The translations under genes and the position numbers were made by a program. Below the pieces are notes generated by a model. It was not told where the DNA came from. It did no database searches and was given only the letters and a program-made list of their open reading frames with translations. This document shows, piece after piece, positions 1-7,608 of a stretch of DNA of 64,000 bases (position 1 is its first letter; each line of letters starts with the position of its first letter). This DNA is from DATFQI01 sp963831105 (GTDB lineage Bacteria; Actinomycetota; Thermoleophilia; Solirubrobacterales; Solirubrobacteraceae). Location: contig CAWHOS010000007.1 of assembly GCA_963831105.1 (NCBI GenBank), positions 310,001 through 374,000 on the forward strand. Reading direction: 5' to 3'.

Positions 1-360
1 CGCGTGTTCGACCGGCCGGGCGACGACACGCCGGGCGTCGTCGTCGGGGTCCAGTGGGGGTTCATCGTCGCCCTCGGCGCCGCCGCCGCGCTCGTGGCGG
101 CCGGGGCGCGCGTGCGCGCCGCGCACCGCCCGGAGCCGCCCAACCCGGCCGAGGACCTCGATTGGGAGAGCGCGGCCCCGAGGCCGCGCCGCCGCGCGAC
201 CGACCGCGAGCCGCGCGACGCGACCGCCGTCACGGAGGTCCTGCGCGACCGGCCCGGCTGGGACGGCGACGTCCCCGACGCCCCGGACCCGCGCCGCCGC
301 GGCCGGCCCGCGCCCGAACCCGAGCCGGACCCCGACAAGCCGCCCGACCGCCTCTTCTGA
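1..360 (+). CDS. Membrane-associated hypothetical protein, C-terminal part (5' truncated)
   Basis: The frame is open from base 1, so the true start lies outside the window; 119 residues are visible before the TGA at 358-360. One hydrophobic segment (around residues 19-37, FIVALGAAAALVAAG) is followed by a low-complexity Arg/Pro/Asp tail, which suggests a single-pass protein with a cytoplasmic charged tail. I do not recognise a family. A strong hairpin follows directly after the stop. Confidence 0.6.
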   Translation, partial: RVFDRPGDDTPGVVVGVQWGFIVALGAAAALVAAGARVRAAHRPEPPNPAEDLDWESAAPRPRRRATDREPRDATAVTEVLRDRPGWDGDVPDAPDPRRRGRPAPEPEPDPDKPPDRLF

Positions 361-413
361 GCGCCGAGTCCGGAGTTGTTCAGCCTGAGGCTGAACAACT
401 CCGGGTTCGGCGC
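361..413. terminator. Long near-perfect hairpin after the first gene
   Basis: CGGAGTTGTTCAGCCT (371-386) pairs perfectly with 388-403 around a single-base centre. Outside it GCGCCGA (361-367) pairs with TCGGCGC (407-413) across a 3-nt internal loop on each side. It starts directly after the stop at 360 and ends 33 nt before the next start. There is no U-tract, as is usual for actinobacterial terminators. A REP-like repeat is the alternative, but no second copy was seen in the window. Confidence 0.6.
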
Positions 414-446
414 GCAACTGCGGGGAAGTGAGCGCGTTTGAGCGGT

Positions 447-1760
447 ATGCGCCTGACCGTCGCCATCCTCACCCTGCTGCTGTTCGCCCCGGCGGCCGCC
501 CACGCCGAATGGTCCGGCCAGACGCTTTCGAGCGAGCACAGCTTCGTCAGCGACCCCTCGGTGATCGTCTCGGGCAACGGCGCGGCGCTCGCGTCGTGGC
601 GGTTCCAGGAGGGGCTCGGCAACGGCAGCCGCGTCGGCACCGAGGGCGCGACCCGCTCCCCGGGAGCGAGCGGCTTCGGCACGCGGGTTGCGATCGTGCC
701 GGCGACGTCCATCAGCCGGCCGCTGACGACCGTCGCCGGCCTCGAGCCCTACGGCGCGAGCGGTGCGCTGCTGGCGCTGATCACCGCGCGCCAGACGAAG
801 CCGCAGGCGCGGCTCGGCGTGCGCTTCGGCTCGACGAGCGGGCGTTTCGGGAAGCTGCGGACGATCCGCCGCACGCGGGCCTACTCGATCGCCGACGCCT
901 CGCTGGCGGTCAACGCGCGCGGCGACGCGGCGCTCGCGTGGTTCGAGGACCGCGGCACGCGCACGGACCGCGTCTACGTGGCGCTGCGCCGCGCCGGCAA
1001 GGGGTTCGGCAAGCCGCGGCGGCTGGCCACCGGGCGCATCCGCGGCGTGGCGGCGGGGATCGGCGAGCGCGGCGAGGTGCTCGTGAGCTGGGACGCGCGC
1101 GGGATCGTGCGCACGCGCTTCAAGCCGCGCGGGAAGCGGACGTTCCGCGCCACGGACACGATCCGCTCCAAGCCCGCCTTCAACGCCGAGATGCACCCCG
1201 TCGTCACGCCGTCGGGGCGCACCGTGCTGGCGTGGAGCGCGCAGTTCACCTCCGAGGGCGGCCTCAGGGGGCCGGTGTACTTCCAGGCGGCCACGCGCCG
1301 GGCCGGGGCCCGCCGCTTCGCCGGCGCGCGGCTGCTCGAGACGATCCCGGCGCGCGGCTACGACGGCCTCGGCCGGGCGATCGACGCCGTCGCCGACACG
1401 GCGGGCGTGGTGGCGATCGCGTGGCGCGGCGCGGCCGGCGTGCGCGCGTCGCGCGGCGGGGCGCCGGCGCAGACGCTCTCGGCCCCCGGGACGACCGCCG
1501 TGCTCTCCGATCTCGCCGCGGGCCCGGGCGGGCGCCTCGTCGCGGTCTGGGACGGCGGCGTCGACGACCAGGCGAGCATCGTGCGGGCGGCGGTCGCGGA
1601 CGGTGTCGGCGCGCCGTTCGGGGCGCCCGAGGAGGTCTCGGCGGCCGGGCGCGACTCGCGCTTCGGCCACGCGGCCTTCGTCGGGGAGCGGCCCGTCGTG
1701 GTGATCGCCGGCCGCCCGGCCCCGCGCGGCGAGTCGGTGGCGCAGGCCTACGTGAGGTAG
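447..1760 (+). CDS. Secreted hypothetical protein, probable beta-propeller-like
   Basis: 437 residues beginning with a clear signal peptide (MRLTVAILTLLLFAPAAAHA, cleavage after AHA). The ATG at 447 is preferred over a TTG at 438 because it places the hydrophobic core at the very N terminus. The mature part contains repeated segments of about 50 residues of the type ALAWF-DRGTRTDRVYV and VLAWSAQFTSEGG, a pattern seen in secreted repeat or propeller proteins of soil actinobacteria. No catalytic motif was recognised. It overlaps the 3' end of the convergent small gene by 13 bp. Confidence 0.7.
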   Translation: MRLTVAILTLLLFAPAAAHAEWSGQTLSSEHSFVSDPSVIVSGNGAALASWRFQEGLGNGSRVGTEGATRSPGASGFGTRVAIVPATSISRPLTTVAGLEPYGASGALLALITARQTKPQARLGVRFGSTSGRFGKLRTIRRTRAYSIADASLAVNARGDAALAWFEDRGTRTDRVYVALRRAGKGFGKPRRLATGRIRGVAAGIGERGEVLVSWDARGIVRTRFKPRGKRTFRATDTIRSKPAFNAEMHPVVTPSGRTVLAWSAQFTSEGGLRGPVYFQAATRRAGARRFAGARLLETIPARGYDGLGRAIDAVADTAGVVAIAWRGAAGVRASRGGAPAQTLSAPGTTAVLSDLAAGPGGRLVAVWDGGVDDQASIVRAAVADGVGAPFGAPEEVSAAGRDSRFGHAAFVGERPVVVIAGRPAPRGESVAQAYVR

Positions 1761-1906
1761 ACCGCGTAGGCGGCCGCGGTGGCCAGGAACGCGATCGCGA
1801 TGCCGATGGCGATCGTCGTGGGCGACTTGTACAGGTGGCCGGCGCACCCGATCAGGAAGCCGAGCACCATCAGGGCCACGAACGGCGTCGGCGAGGTCTC
1901 GTCCAC
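1748..1906 (-). CDS. Small two-helix membrane protein (52 aa)
   Basis: The GTG at 1906 gives 52 residues with two hydrophobic stretches (about 8-21 FVALMVLGFLIGCA and 30-50 TIAIGIAIAFLATAAAYAVY) separated by a short polar HLYKSP loop. The start is supported by a TAGACT -10 exactly 7 nt upstream, giving a leaderless transcript, inside the palindrome it shares with the divergent moxR gene. Function unknown. The 3' end overlaps the convergent secreted-protein gene by 13 bp. Confidence 0.65.
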   Translation of the reverse strand: MDETSPTPFVALMVLGFLIGCAGHLYKSPTTIAIGIAIAFLATAAAYAVYLT

Positions 1907-1933
1907 GGCGGCGAGTCTAGACTCGACGCCGTG
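1904..1933. promoter_or_regulatory. Palindromic divergent leaderless promoter
   Basis: The two GTG start codons (1906 on -, 1931 on +) lie at the ends of a 30-bp palindrome matching at 28 of 30 positions. Its core CGAGTCTAGACTCG (1912-1925) is perfect and contains TAGACT on both strands. Each copy sits exactly 7 nt from its own GTG, the spacing of actinobacterial leaderless promoters. One DNA core therefore appears to serve both directions. Confidence 0.7.
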
Positions 1934-2810
1934 AGCGTCGCTGCACCGGAATCCGCCGAGGAGGTCGCCGCCGGCCTGCGGGCGGCGGGCTACCTGCCCG
2001 GCGAGTCGACCGCACTGGTCTCCTACCTGGCCGCCCGCCTGGGCAAGCCGGTCCTCGTCGAGGGCCCGGCCGGCGTCGGCAAGACCGAGCTGGCGAAGGC
2101 GCTCGCGCGCTACCTGGACCGCACGCTCGTGCGCCTGCAGTGCTACGAGGGCCTCGACGAGGCCAAGGCGCTCTACGAGTGGAACTACCGCAAGCAGCTG
2201 CTGCGGATCCAGGCCGAGAGCACAGACGACGCCGGCTGGGACGCCGTCCAGGACGACATCTTCGGCCCGGAGTTCCTGCTCACCCGCCCGCTGATGCAGG
2301 CGATCGCCTCCCCCGAGCCGGTCGTGCTGCTGATCGACGAGATCGACAAGACCGACCAGGAGTTCGAGGCGATGCTGCTCGAGCTGCTGAGCGACTTCCA
2401 GATCACGATCCCCGAGCTCGGCCGGATCGAGGCGCGCACCCACCCCGTGGTGCTGCTCGACCTCCAACAACTCGCGCGAGCTCACGGAGGCGCTCAAGCG
2501 CCGCTGCCTGTACCTGTGGCTCGACTACCCCTCGACCGAGCACGAGCTCGAGATCGTGCGCCTGCACGCGCCCGAGCTGCCCGAGACCGTGGCGAGGCGG
2601 CTCGTGGAGGTCGTCGCGATGGTGCGTGAGCTCGACCTCAAGAAGCCGCCGTCGATCGCGGAGTCGATCGATTGGGCGCGGGCGCTGCTGCTGATGGGCG
2701 CCGACGACATCACGGCCGAGGTCTTCCGCTCGACGCTGTCGATCATCGTCAAGCACCGGACCGACCTCGACGTGGTGGCCGAGCGCGTCGGCGTGAAGCT
2801 GGCGGCATGA
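1931..2810 (+). CDS. MoxR-type AAA+ ATPase (one frameshift)
   Basis: MoxR-family AAA+ ATPases act as chaperones or activators working with a VWA partner, which is the next gene. Walker A is GPAGVGKTE, Walker B is VVLLIDEID, and sensor I is TSNNSRELTEALKRRC. The N-terminal 160 residues and the C-terminal part are in different frames. Removing one G at 2459 restores VVLLTSNNSREL and a 292-residue protein of normal length, so I read this as an insertion error rather than a pseudogene. The GTG start has a leaderless -10 (TAGACT, 7 nt). The stop overlaps the ATG of the VWA gene (ATGA). Confidence 0.85.
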
Positions 2811-4198
2811 CCTTCCCCGCCCACGTCCTGCGCTTCGCCGAGGAGCTGCGGGCCGAGGGCGTCGCGATCGGGACCTCCGAGCTCAACGACGCCTTCGCGG
2901 CCCTGGGCGAGGTGGGCTGGACCGACCGCGTGCCGTTCCGCGAGGCGCTCGCGGCCACGATCGCCAAGTCGCCGGAGGACCGGCGCGTGTTCGACCTCGT
3001 GTTCGAGCGCTTCTTCTTCCGCGCCGCCGAGGCCGCGGCCCTGGAGCAGGGCGTGCGCGAGCGCGCCGGCGCCGAGGGCGAGGAGCAGCCGGACGGCATG
3101 GAGGGCGGCGAGCGGATCGACTTCGACGCCCTGCGCGAGCAGGTCCTGCGCGCCATCCGCGAGGAGAACGACGCGGCGATGCGCGACCTGGCGCGGCTGG
3201 CGATCGCCGCCTTCGGGCGCCGCGGGCAGGGCTCCGGGGTGCTCGGGGTCGACGTGCAGCGGATCCGCCGCTCGCTCGGGCTCAAGACGGAGCCCGCCCC
3301 CACCCACCCGGTCCGGGAGGACCAGGCCGGCGAGCAGCCGGAGCCGCTGACGCGCGACCAGATCCGCCGCTTCGAGCAGCACCTGCGGCGGGAGCTCGAG
3401 CGGATGCAGATCGAGCGCACGCAGGCGCTCCCGCCCTCGCGGCCGCTGAACGAGCTCGACCGGGCGCTGCCGTCGGGGCCGCTGCAGGACCTCGCGGCCG
3501 TCCACCGCGTCGTGATGCAGCTCAAGCGCCGGCTCGCGACCCAGGGGCACGAGACGCGCGGGCACCGCCGGCACGCGCAGGTCGACGTGCGCCGCACGAT
3601 GCGCGCCTCGCTGCAGACGGGCGGCGTGCCCGTCGAGCTGCGCTACAAGCCGCGCCGCCCGCGGCGCCCGGAGCTCTACGTGCTCTGCGACGTCTCCACG
3701 AGCGTCACGTCGGCCTCCGTGTTCTTCCTGTCGGTGCTGCACGCGCTGCACGACTCGTTCCGCAAGATGCGCTCGTTCGTGTTCGTCGAGCGGATCTCGG
3801 AGGTCACCGACGTCTTCGAGCGCGAGCGCTCCTTCAAGGCCGTCTCGGACGCGATCTCCAAGGACGCCGGCGTCGCCGACGTCTCGGGCTACACGGACTA
3901 CGGCCGCGTCTGGCGGGAGTTCCTCCAGCTCGTCGAGGACGACCTGCACCCGCGCGCGACCGTGATCGTGCTCGGCGACGCGCGCACCAACGGCCGCGAC
4001 CCGGCCGCCCACCTGTTCGCCGGCGTCGCCGAGCGCGCGGGCCGCACGTTCTGGCTGAACCCCGAGCCGCGCCTGTACTGGAACTACGGCGACTCGGTGA
4101 TCTCGGCCTACGAGCCCTACTGCGAGGCCTACGAGTGCTGGACGACGCGCCAGCTCGAGGACTTCGTCAAGGCGCTCACCCGTCCGGTTCGCGCCTGA
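2807..4198 (+). CDS. VWA/CoxE-like protein, partner of MoxR
   Basis: 463 residues. The C-terminal half matches CoxE-type VWA proteins, with a degenerate MIDAS motif CDVSTSVTS (DxSxS) near residue 290 and a later conserved GDARTNGRDP segment. The N-terminal half is helical and charged. Start and stop overlap MoxR as ATGA at 2807-2810, so the two are translationally coupled. MoxR-VWA pairs in actinobacteria assist metal-cofactor or large-complex maturation. No obvious client gene is adjacent, so the target is unknown. The 3' end overlaps the convergent cyclase gene by 23 bp. Confidence 0.85.
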   Translation: MTFPAHVLRFAEELRAEGVAIGTSELNDAFAALGEVGWTDRVPFREALAATIAKSPEDRRVFDLVFERFFFRAAEAAALEQGVRERAGAEGEEQPDGMEGGERIDFDALREQVLRAIREENDAAMRDLARLAIAAFGRRGQGSGVLGVDVQRIRRSLGLKTEPAPTHPVREDQAGEQPEPLTRDQIRRFEQHLRRELERMQIERTQALPPSRPLNELDRALPSGPLQDLAAVHRVVMQLKRRLATQGHETRGHRRHAQVDVRRTMRASLQTGGVPVELRYKPRRPRRPELYVLCDVSTSVTSASVFFLSVLHALHDSFRKMRSFVFVERISEVTDVFERERSFKAVSDAISKDAGVADVSGYTDYGRVWREFLQLVEDDLHPRATVIVLGDARTNGRDPAAHLFAGVAERAGRTFWLNPEPRLYWNYGDSVISAYEPYCEAYECWTTRQLEDFVKALTRPVRA

Positions 4199-5282
4199 CG
4201 CGATAGGTCTTGACCGGCTCGGCGATGCCCTTCAGGCGCTTCGGGCCGGCGGAGGAGATCGCGTAGCCGTCGCCCTCGAGCGCGTCGCGCACCTCCTGCG
4301 TGATGAGCACGGAGCTCGGGCGCGCGCGGGCGGTCAGGCGGCTGGCGAGGTTGACCGTCGAGCCGAACCAGTCGCCGAAGTGGTTGGCGGCCGGGCCGTA
4401 GGCCACGCCGGCCCGCAGCGGCGGGAACCCCTCCGTCGCCTCCGCGCGCTCGACGAGCCGGACCGTCGTGGCGACCAGGTCCCCCGCCTCCGGCGCGACG
4501 AGCATCACCGCGTCGCCGATCACCTTCACGAGCCGCACGGGCGGGTCGACGAGCTCCCCGGCCATCCGCTGCAGGTTGCCCGCCACGTCGCTCAGCTCGG
4601 CCACGTCGACGGTCTGGCCGAGCTCCGTGAAGCCGACGAGGTCGGCGAAGGCGATCGCGGCGGTGCGCTCCTCGCCGCGGCCCGAGGCGCGCTCCTGCAG
4701 CGTGACCGCCTCGTTGCGCAGCATCTGGCGCAGGTGCAGCCGGAAGACGTAGTCCATCCACGGCGCGTTGAGCGGCACGAGCTCGGCGGCCAGGTTCGTG
4801 AACCGCAAGCCGAGCTCGTGCTCGTCCACCTCGGGCTCGAGCAGCGACTCGGTGATCGTCGTGCGCAGCGCCTCGACGTAGCGCGCGACCCCGCGCCCGA
4901 GCACGCGGTTGGTCTCCTGCAGGTCCTCGGTGGCGAAGCCGGCGCCGGCCACCTTCGCCTGGATCTCCGCCGCCTCGAGGTCCTCCTCCCCCAGCGCGGT
5001 CTCGCCCGGATCGGGCACCGGCAGCCCGAGCGCGCGGCGGGTCGCCAGCAGCGTGTCGAGCTCGAGGCCTGAGCGCTCGGCGATCTCCCGGGCGCTGTAG
5101 CGCGGCTCGCCCCCGAGCAGCCGCTCGACGGGCACGAGCGCCAGCCGCTGCTCCTTGACGGCCTGCCGGAGCTCCTCCAGCGGCACGCCGTCCTCGTGGA
5201 GCTCGTCGAGCAGCTTCCGCCGCGCCTCGCGCGCGCGGTCGTCCGGCAGCTCGTCCAGCAGCCCTTCGGCATCCCAGTCCAC
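4176..5282 (-). CDS. Class III adenylate/guanylate cyclase with N-terminal regulatory domain
   Basis: 368 residues. The C-terminal cyclase homology domain (about 205-360) has the first metal Asp in IAFADLVGFTEL, the KVIGDAVML motif with the second Asp, and the Asn/Arg pair in STVNLASRL; the following EPVKTYRV segment is typical of the domain end. The 200-residue N-terminal region resembles the helical autoinhibitory domain of actinobacterial cyclases such as Rv1264, which suggests regulation by that domain. No membrane segment is present. The GTG at 5282 is preceded by TAGCGT (5293-5298) 10 nt upstream. Substrate (ATP or GTP) cannot be assigned with certainty. Confidence 0.85.
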   Translation of the reverse strand: MDWDAEGLLDELPDDRAREARRKLLDELHEDGVPLEELRQAVKEQRLALVPVERLLGGEPRYSAREIAERSGLELDTLLATRRALGLPVPDPGETALGEEDLEAAEIQAKVAGAGFATEDLQETNRVLGRGVARYVEALRTTITESLLEPEVDEHELGLRFTNLAAELVPLNAPWMDYVFRLHLRQMLRNEAVTLQERASGRGEERTAAIAFADLVGFTELGQTVDVAELSDVAGNLQRMAGELVDPPVRLVKVIGDAVMLVAPEAGDLVATTVRLVERAEATEGFPPLRAGVAYGPAANHFGDWFGSTVNLASRLTARARPSSVLITQEVRDALEGDGYAISSAGPKRLKGIAEPVKTYRVRREPDG

Positions 5283-5396
5283 GTGGCCCGGGACGCTAGC
5301 GCGGGCGGGCTGTCAACGAGTTGCAAGCGGTTTGCAAGGCGCCGTCGCGATCGTCCGCCAGGCCAGTCCCCACCCCACCCCCACCCGGAGGACGCA

Positions 5397-5924
5397 ATGT
5401 CCACTCGTCGCACCCTCATCGCCGCGCTCACCGCCGTGGCGATCGCCGTTCCCGCCGCCACGGCCGCCGCGCAGCCCGCCGACATGCACGCCTCGACCGC
5501 CATCGCGGCGGCCAAGGCGCAGCAGCACGGGCAGGACCTGCGCTCGCCGGACGCCAGGCACGCCGCGCTGCTGGCCAAGCAGCACGACTCGACCAAGGCG
5601 GAGCTCGTGCAGGACCTGCGCTCGCCGGACGCCATCGACGCCGCCCAGCACCCGCGCAAGTCGCCGGTCGCCGTCAACGCCCCCGGCGCCAGCGCCGTCG
5701 ACTCGCAGGCGAAGTCGACCCCCGTCGCCCCCGGCCAGCCGACCTGGGCCGTCGACCCGCAGCCGATCCCGCCGGCGCCCGCCCCCGCGGCCGCCACCAG
5801 CGACGACGGCGTCGACTGGACCACGATCGGCATCGGCATCGCCGGCACGCTGCTCGTCCTCGGCGGCCTCGCCGCTCTGACGACCCGCATGCGGTCGACG
5901 CCGCGCACACGGGTCAGCCTCTGA
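5397..5924 (+). CDS. Small secreted/anchored protein with QDLRSPDA repeats
   Basis: 175 residues: signal peptide (to AATAAAQ, about residue 26), two copies of QDLRSPDA followed by xxAA (about residues 46 and 72), a Pro/Ala-rich linker and a C-terminal hydrophobic anchor (GIGIAGTLLVLGGLAAL) with a short basic tail. The ATG has GGAGG 7-8 nt upstream. The architecture is a wall-spanning, membrane-anchored extracellular protein. The DLRSPDA motif recurs in secreted actinobacterial proteins of unknown function. A perfect GC hairpin follows. Confidence 0.7.
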   Translation: MSTRRTLIAALTAVAIAVPAATAAAQPADMHASTAIAAAKAQQHGQDLRSPDARHAALLAKQHDSTKAELVQDLRSPDAIDAAQHPRKSPVAVNAPGASAVDSQAKSTPVAPGQPTWAVDPQPIPPAPAPAAATSDDGVDWTTIGIGIAGTLLVLGGLAALTTRMRSTPRTRVSL

Positions 5925-5936
5925 CCCGCCGCGACT

Positions 5937-5970
5937 CCGGGGCGCCGGCCGGCGACGGCCGGCGCCCCGG
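5937..5970 (+). terminator. Perfect 14-bp GC hairpin
   Basis: CCGGGGCGCCGGCC (5937-5950) and GGCCGGCGCCCCGG (5957-5970) pair perfectly around a 6-nt loop, 12 nt after the stop of the secreted-protein gene and upstream of the riboswitch promoter (TAGGCT, 5989-5994). It insulates the thiamine operon from upstream transcription. Confidence 0.75.
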
Positions 5971-6005
5971 GTCGTTCCGGCCGCTTAGTAGGCTGGACGC
6001 GTACC

Positions 6006-6100
6006 TGACCAGGGGGGCTGACGGAAGTCGGCTGAGATAGCGCCTACGGACCCCGGCGCTGACCCTTCGAACCTGTGGGGTAATGCCCGCGGAGGGAGTG
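6006..6100 (+). promoter_or_regulatory. TPP riboswitch (THI box)
   Basis: The conserved THI-box blocks are present in order: GGGGGGCTG, GGCTGAGATAG (the CTGAGA block, 6030-6040), GACCCTTCGAACCTG (6061-6075) and GGTAATGCCCGCGGAGGGA (6079-6097). A -10 TAGGCT lies at 5989-5994, so transcription should start just before the aptamer. The 3' conserved strand CGGAGGGA is also the only Shine-Dalgarno for the downstream ATPase gene. TPP binding should therefore hide the ribosome site directly. Confidence 0.93.
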
Positions 6101-6103
6101 GAG

Positions 6104-6859
6104 TTGGACCTCGAGCTCACCTCGGTGAGGAAGGCCTACGGCGACGTCGTCGCGCTCGACGACGTGAGCCTGCGGGCCGCGGCGAACGAGACGGTGGCGG
6201 TGGTCGGCCCGAGCGGGTGCGGGAAGTCGACGCTGCTCGAGCTGATCTGCGGGCTCTCGGAGCCCGACGCCGGCACGGTGACCTCGCCCCCCGCGGCGCT
6301 GATGCCCCAGCGCGACGGGCTGCTCCCCTGGCTGCGCGCGCTCGACAACGCCGGGCTCGCGCTGCGCGCCGGCGGGACCTCCAAGAAGGCCGCCCGCGCG
6401 GCGGCGCACGAGCACTTCGCGGCGTTCGGGCTGGAGGGGTTCGAGCGGGCGCGGCCCGCGGAGCTCTCGGGCGGGATGCGCCAGCGCGTGGCGTTCCTGC
6501 GGACGCTGCTGGCCGGGCGGCCGGTGCTGTGCCTCGACGAGCCGTTCGGCGCGCTCGACGCGCTCACGCGCGGCCAGATGCAGCGCTGGCTCGCCACTGC
6601 TCTCATCCGGGAGCCGCGGACGGTCGTGCTCGTCACCCACGACGTCGAGGAGGCCGTGCTGCTGGCCGACCGGATCGTCCTGCTCTCGTCGCGGCCGGGG
6701 CGCGTCGTGGAGACGATCGACGTCGACCTGCCGCGCCCGCGCGCCCGCACGGACCTCGCGGTGGTCGAGCTGCGCGAGCACGCCCTGGAGGCGCTCGGCG
6801 AGCCGGCGCCGGCGCGCGAGCCCGCGGCGCGGCCGCACGCCGGCGGAGGGGGCGCCTGA
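6104..6859 (+). CDS. ABC transporter ATPase, thiamine-precursor uptake
   Basis: Walker A GPSGCGKST, Q-loop LMPQRDGLLPW, signature LSGGMRQRV, Walker B VLCLDEPFGALD and switch His VTHDVEEA are all intact. This is the nitrate/sulfonate/taurine-type (SsuB/ThiZ-like) subfamily. The TTG at 6104 is chosen because GGAGG at 6091-6095 is 8 nt away. GTG 6098 lies too close to it, and ATG 6083 lies inside the conserved aptamer sequence. It is followed with overlap by permease and binding-protein genes under one TPP riboswitch, so the cargo is inferred to be a thiamine or pyrimidine (HMP-type) precursor. Confidence 0.88.
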   Translation: MDLELTSVRKAYGDVVALDDVSLRAAANETVAVVGPSGCGKSTLLELICGLSEPDAGTVTSPPAALMPQRDGLLPWLRALDNAGLALRAGGTSKKAARAAAHEHFAAFGLEGFERARPAELSGGMRQRVAFLRTLLAGRPVLCLDEPFGALDALTRGQMQRWLATALIREPRTVVLVTHDVEEAVLLADRIVLLSSRPGRVVETIDVDLPRPRARTDLAVVELREHALEALGEPAPAREPAARPHAGGGGA

Positions 6860-7608
6860 TGGCTGCGCTGCTGCTCGTGCTGCTGGCGCTGGCCGGCTGG
6901 GAGGCGCTCGTGCGGGCCGGGGCCGTCGACGAGCTGCTGCTGCCCGCGCCGACGGGCATCGCCCAGGCGCTCTGGGACGACCGCGGGATCCTCACCGAGG
7001 ACCTGATCGTGACCACCGGCGAGGTCGTGCTCGGCCTGGCCGCCGCGCTGGCGCTCGGCGCCACGCTCGGCTTCGCCATGCACCTGTGGGAGCCCGTGCG
7101 CCGCACGCTGCGCCCGCTCGTGATCGGCTCGCAGGCCGTCCCGATCCCGGTGATCGCGCCGCTGTTCATCCTCGTGCTCGGGTTCGGCCTGGCCCCGAAG
7201 GTGCTGATGGTGGCGCTCGTCTGCTTCTTCCCCGTGACGATCAACCTCTACGACGGGCTGCGCGACGTCGACCAGGACGCGCAGAAGCTGCTGCGCTCGC
7301 TCGACGCCTCGCGCTGGCGCCGGCTCGCCCTGCTGGAGGCCCCGAGCGCCCTGCCCGCAACCTTCACCGGCATCAAGATCGCCGCCGCCGTCGCCGTCAT
7401 CGGCGCGGTGTTCGCGGAGTGGGCGGGCTCGGACCGCGGGCTCGGCCACACGCTGCTGATCGCCAACGGGCAGCTCGAGACGGCGCGCGCCTTCGCCGCG
7501 ACCGTGCTCCTGTTCGCCCTCGCCATCGCCCTGTACGGACTGTTCGCGCTGCTCGAGCGGCGCGTCGTGGACTGGACGCCCCGCACCGCCCCCCGAGGAG
7601 GACCATGA
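6859..7608 (+). CDS. ABC transporter permease, thiamine-precursor uptake
   Basis: 249 residues with about six membrane segments and the BPD_transp_1 cytoplasmic loop (SLDASRWRRLALLEAPSALP, about residues 146-165) that docks on the ATPase. The ATG overlaps the TGA of the ATPase gene (6857-6861) and the TGA overlaps the next ATG (7605-7608), so the three subunits are translationally coupled. It belongs to the ThiX/SsuC-like family. Its specificity is inferred from the riboswitch and the NMT1-like binding protein. Confidence 0.88.
   Translation: MAALLLVLLALAGWEALVRAGAVDELLLPAPTGIAQALWDDRGILTEDLIVTTGEVVLGLAAALALGATLGFAMHLWEPVRRTLRPLVIGSQAVPIPVIAPLFILVLGFGLAPKVLMVALVCFFPVTINLYDGLRDVDQDAQKLLRSLDASRWRRLALLEAPSALPATFTGIKIAAAVAVIGAVFAEWAGSDRGLGHTLLIANGQLETARAFAATVLLFALAIALYGLFALLERRVVDWTPRTAPRGGP

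Noticed and set aside
2459..2459. moxR as a pseudogene
   Set aside because: One base restores a full-length, motif-complete protein, and the coupled VWA gene is intact.
6083..6085. ATG as start of the thiamine ABC ATPase
   Set aside because: It lies in the invariant TAATGCC block of the TPP aptamer and has no SD. The TTG at 6104 has GGAGG at good distance.
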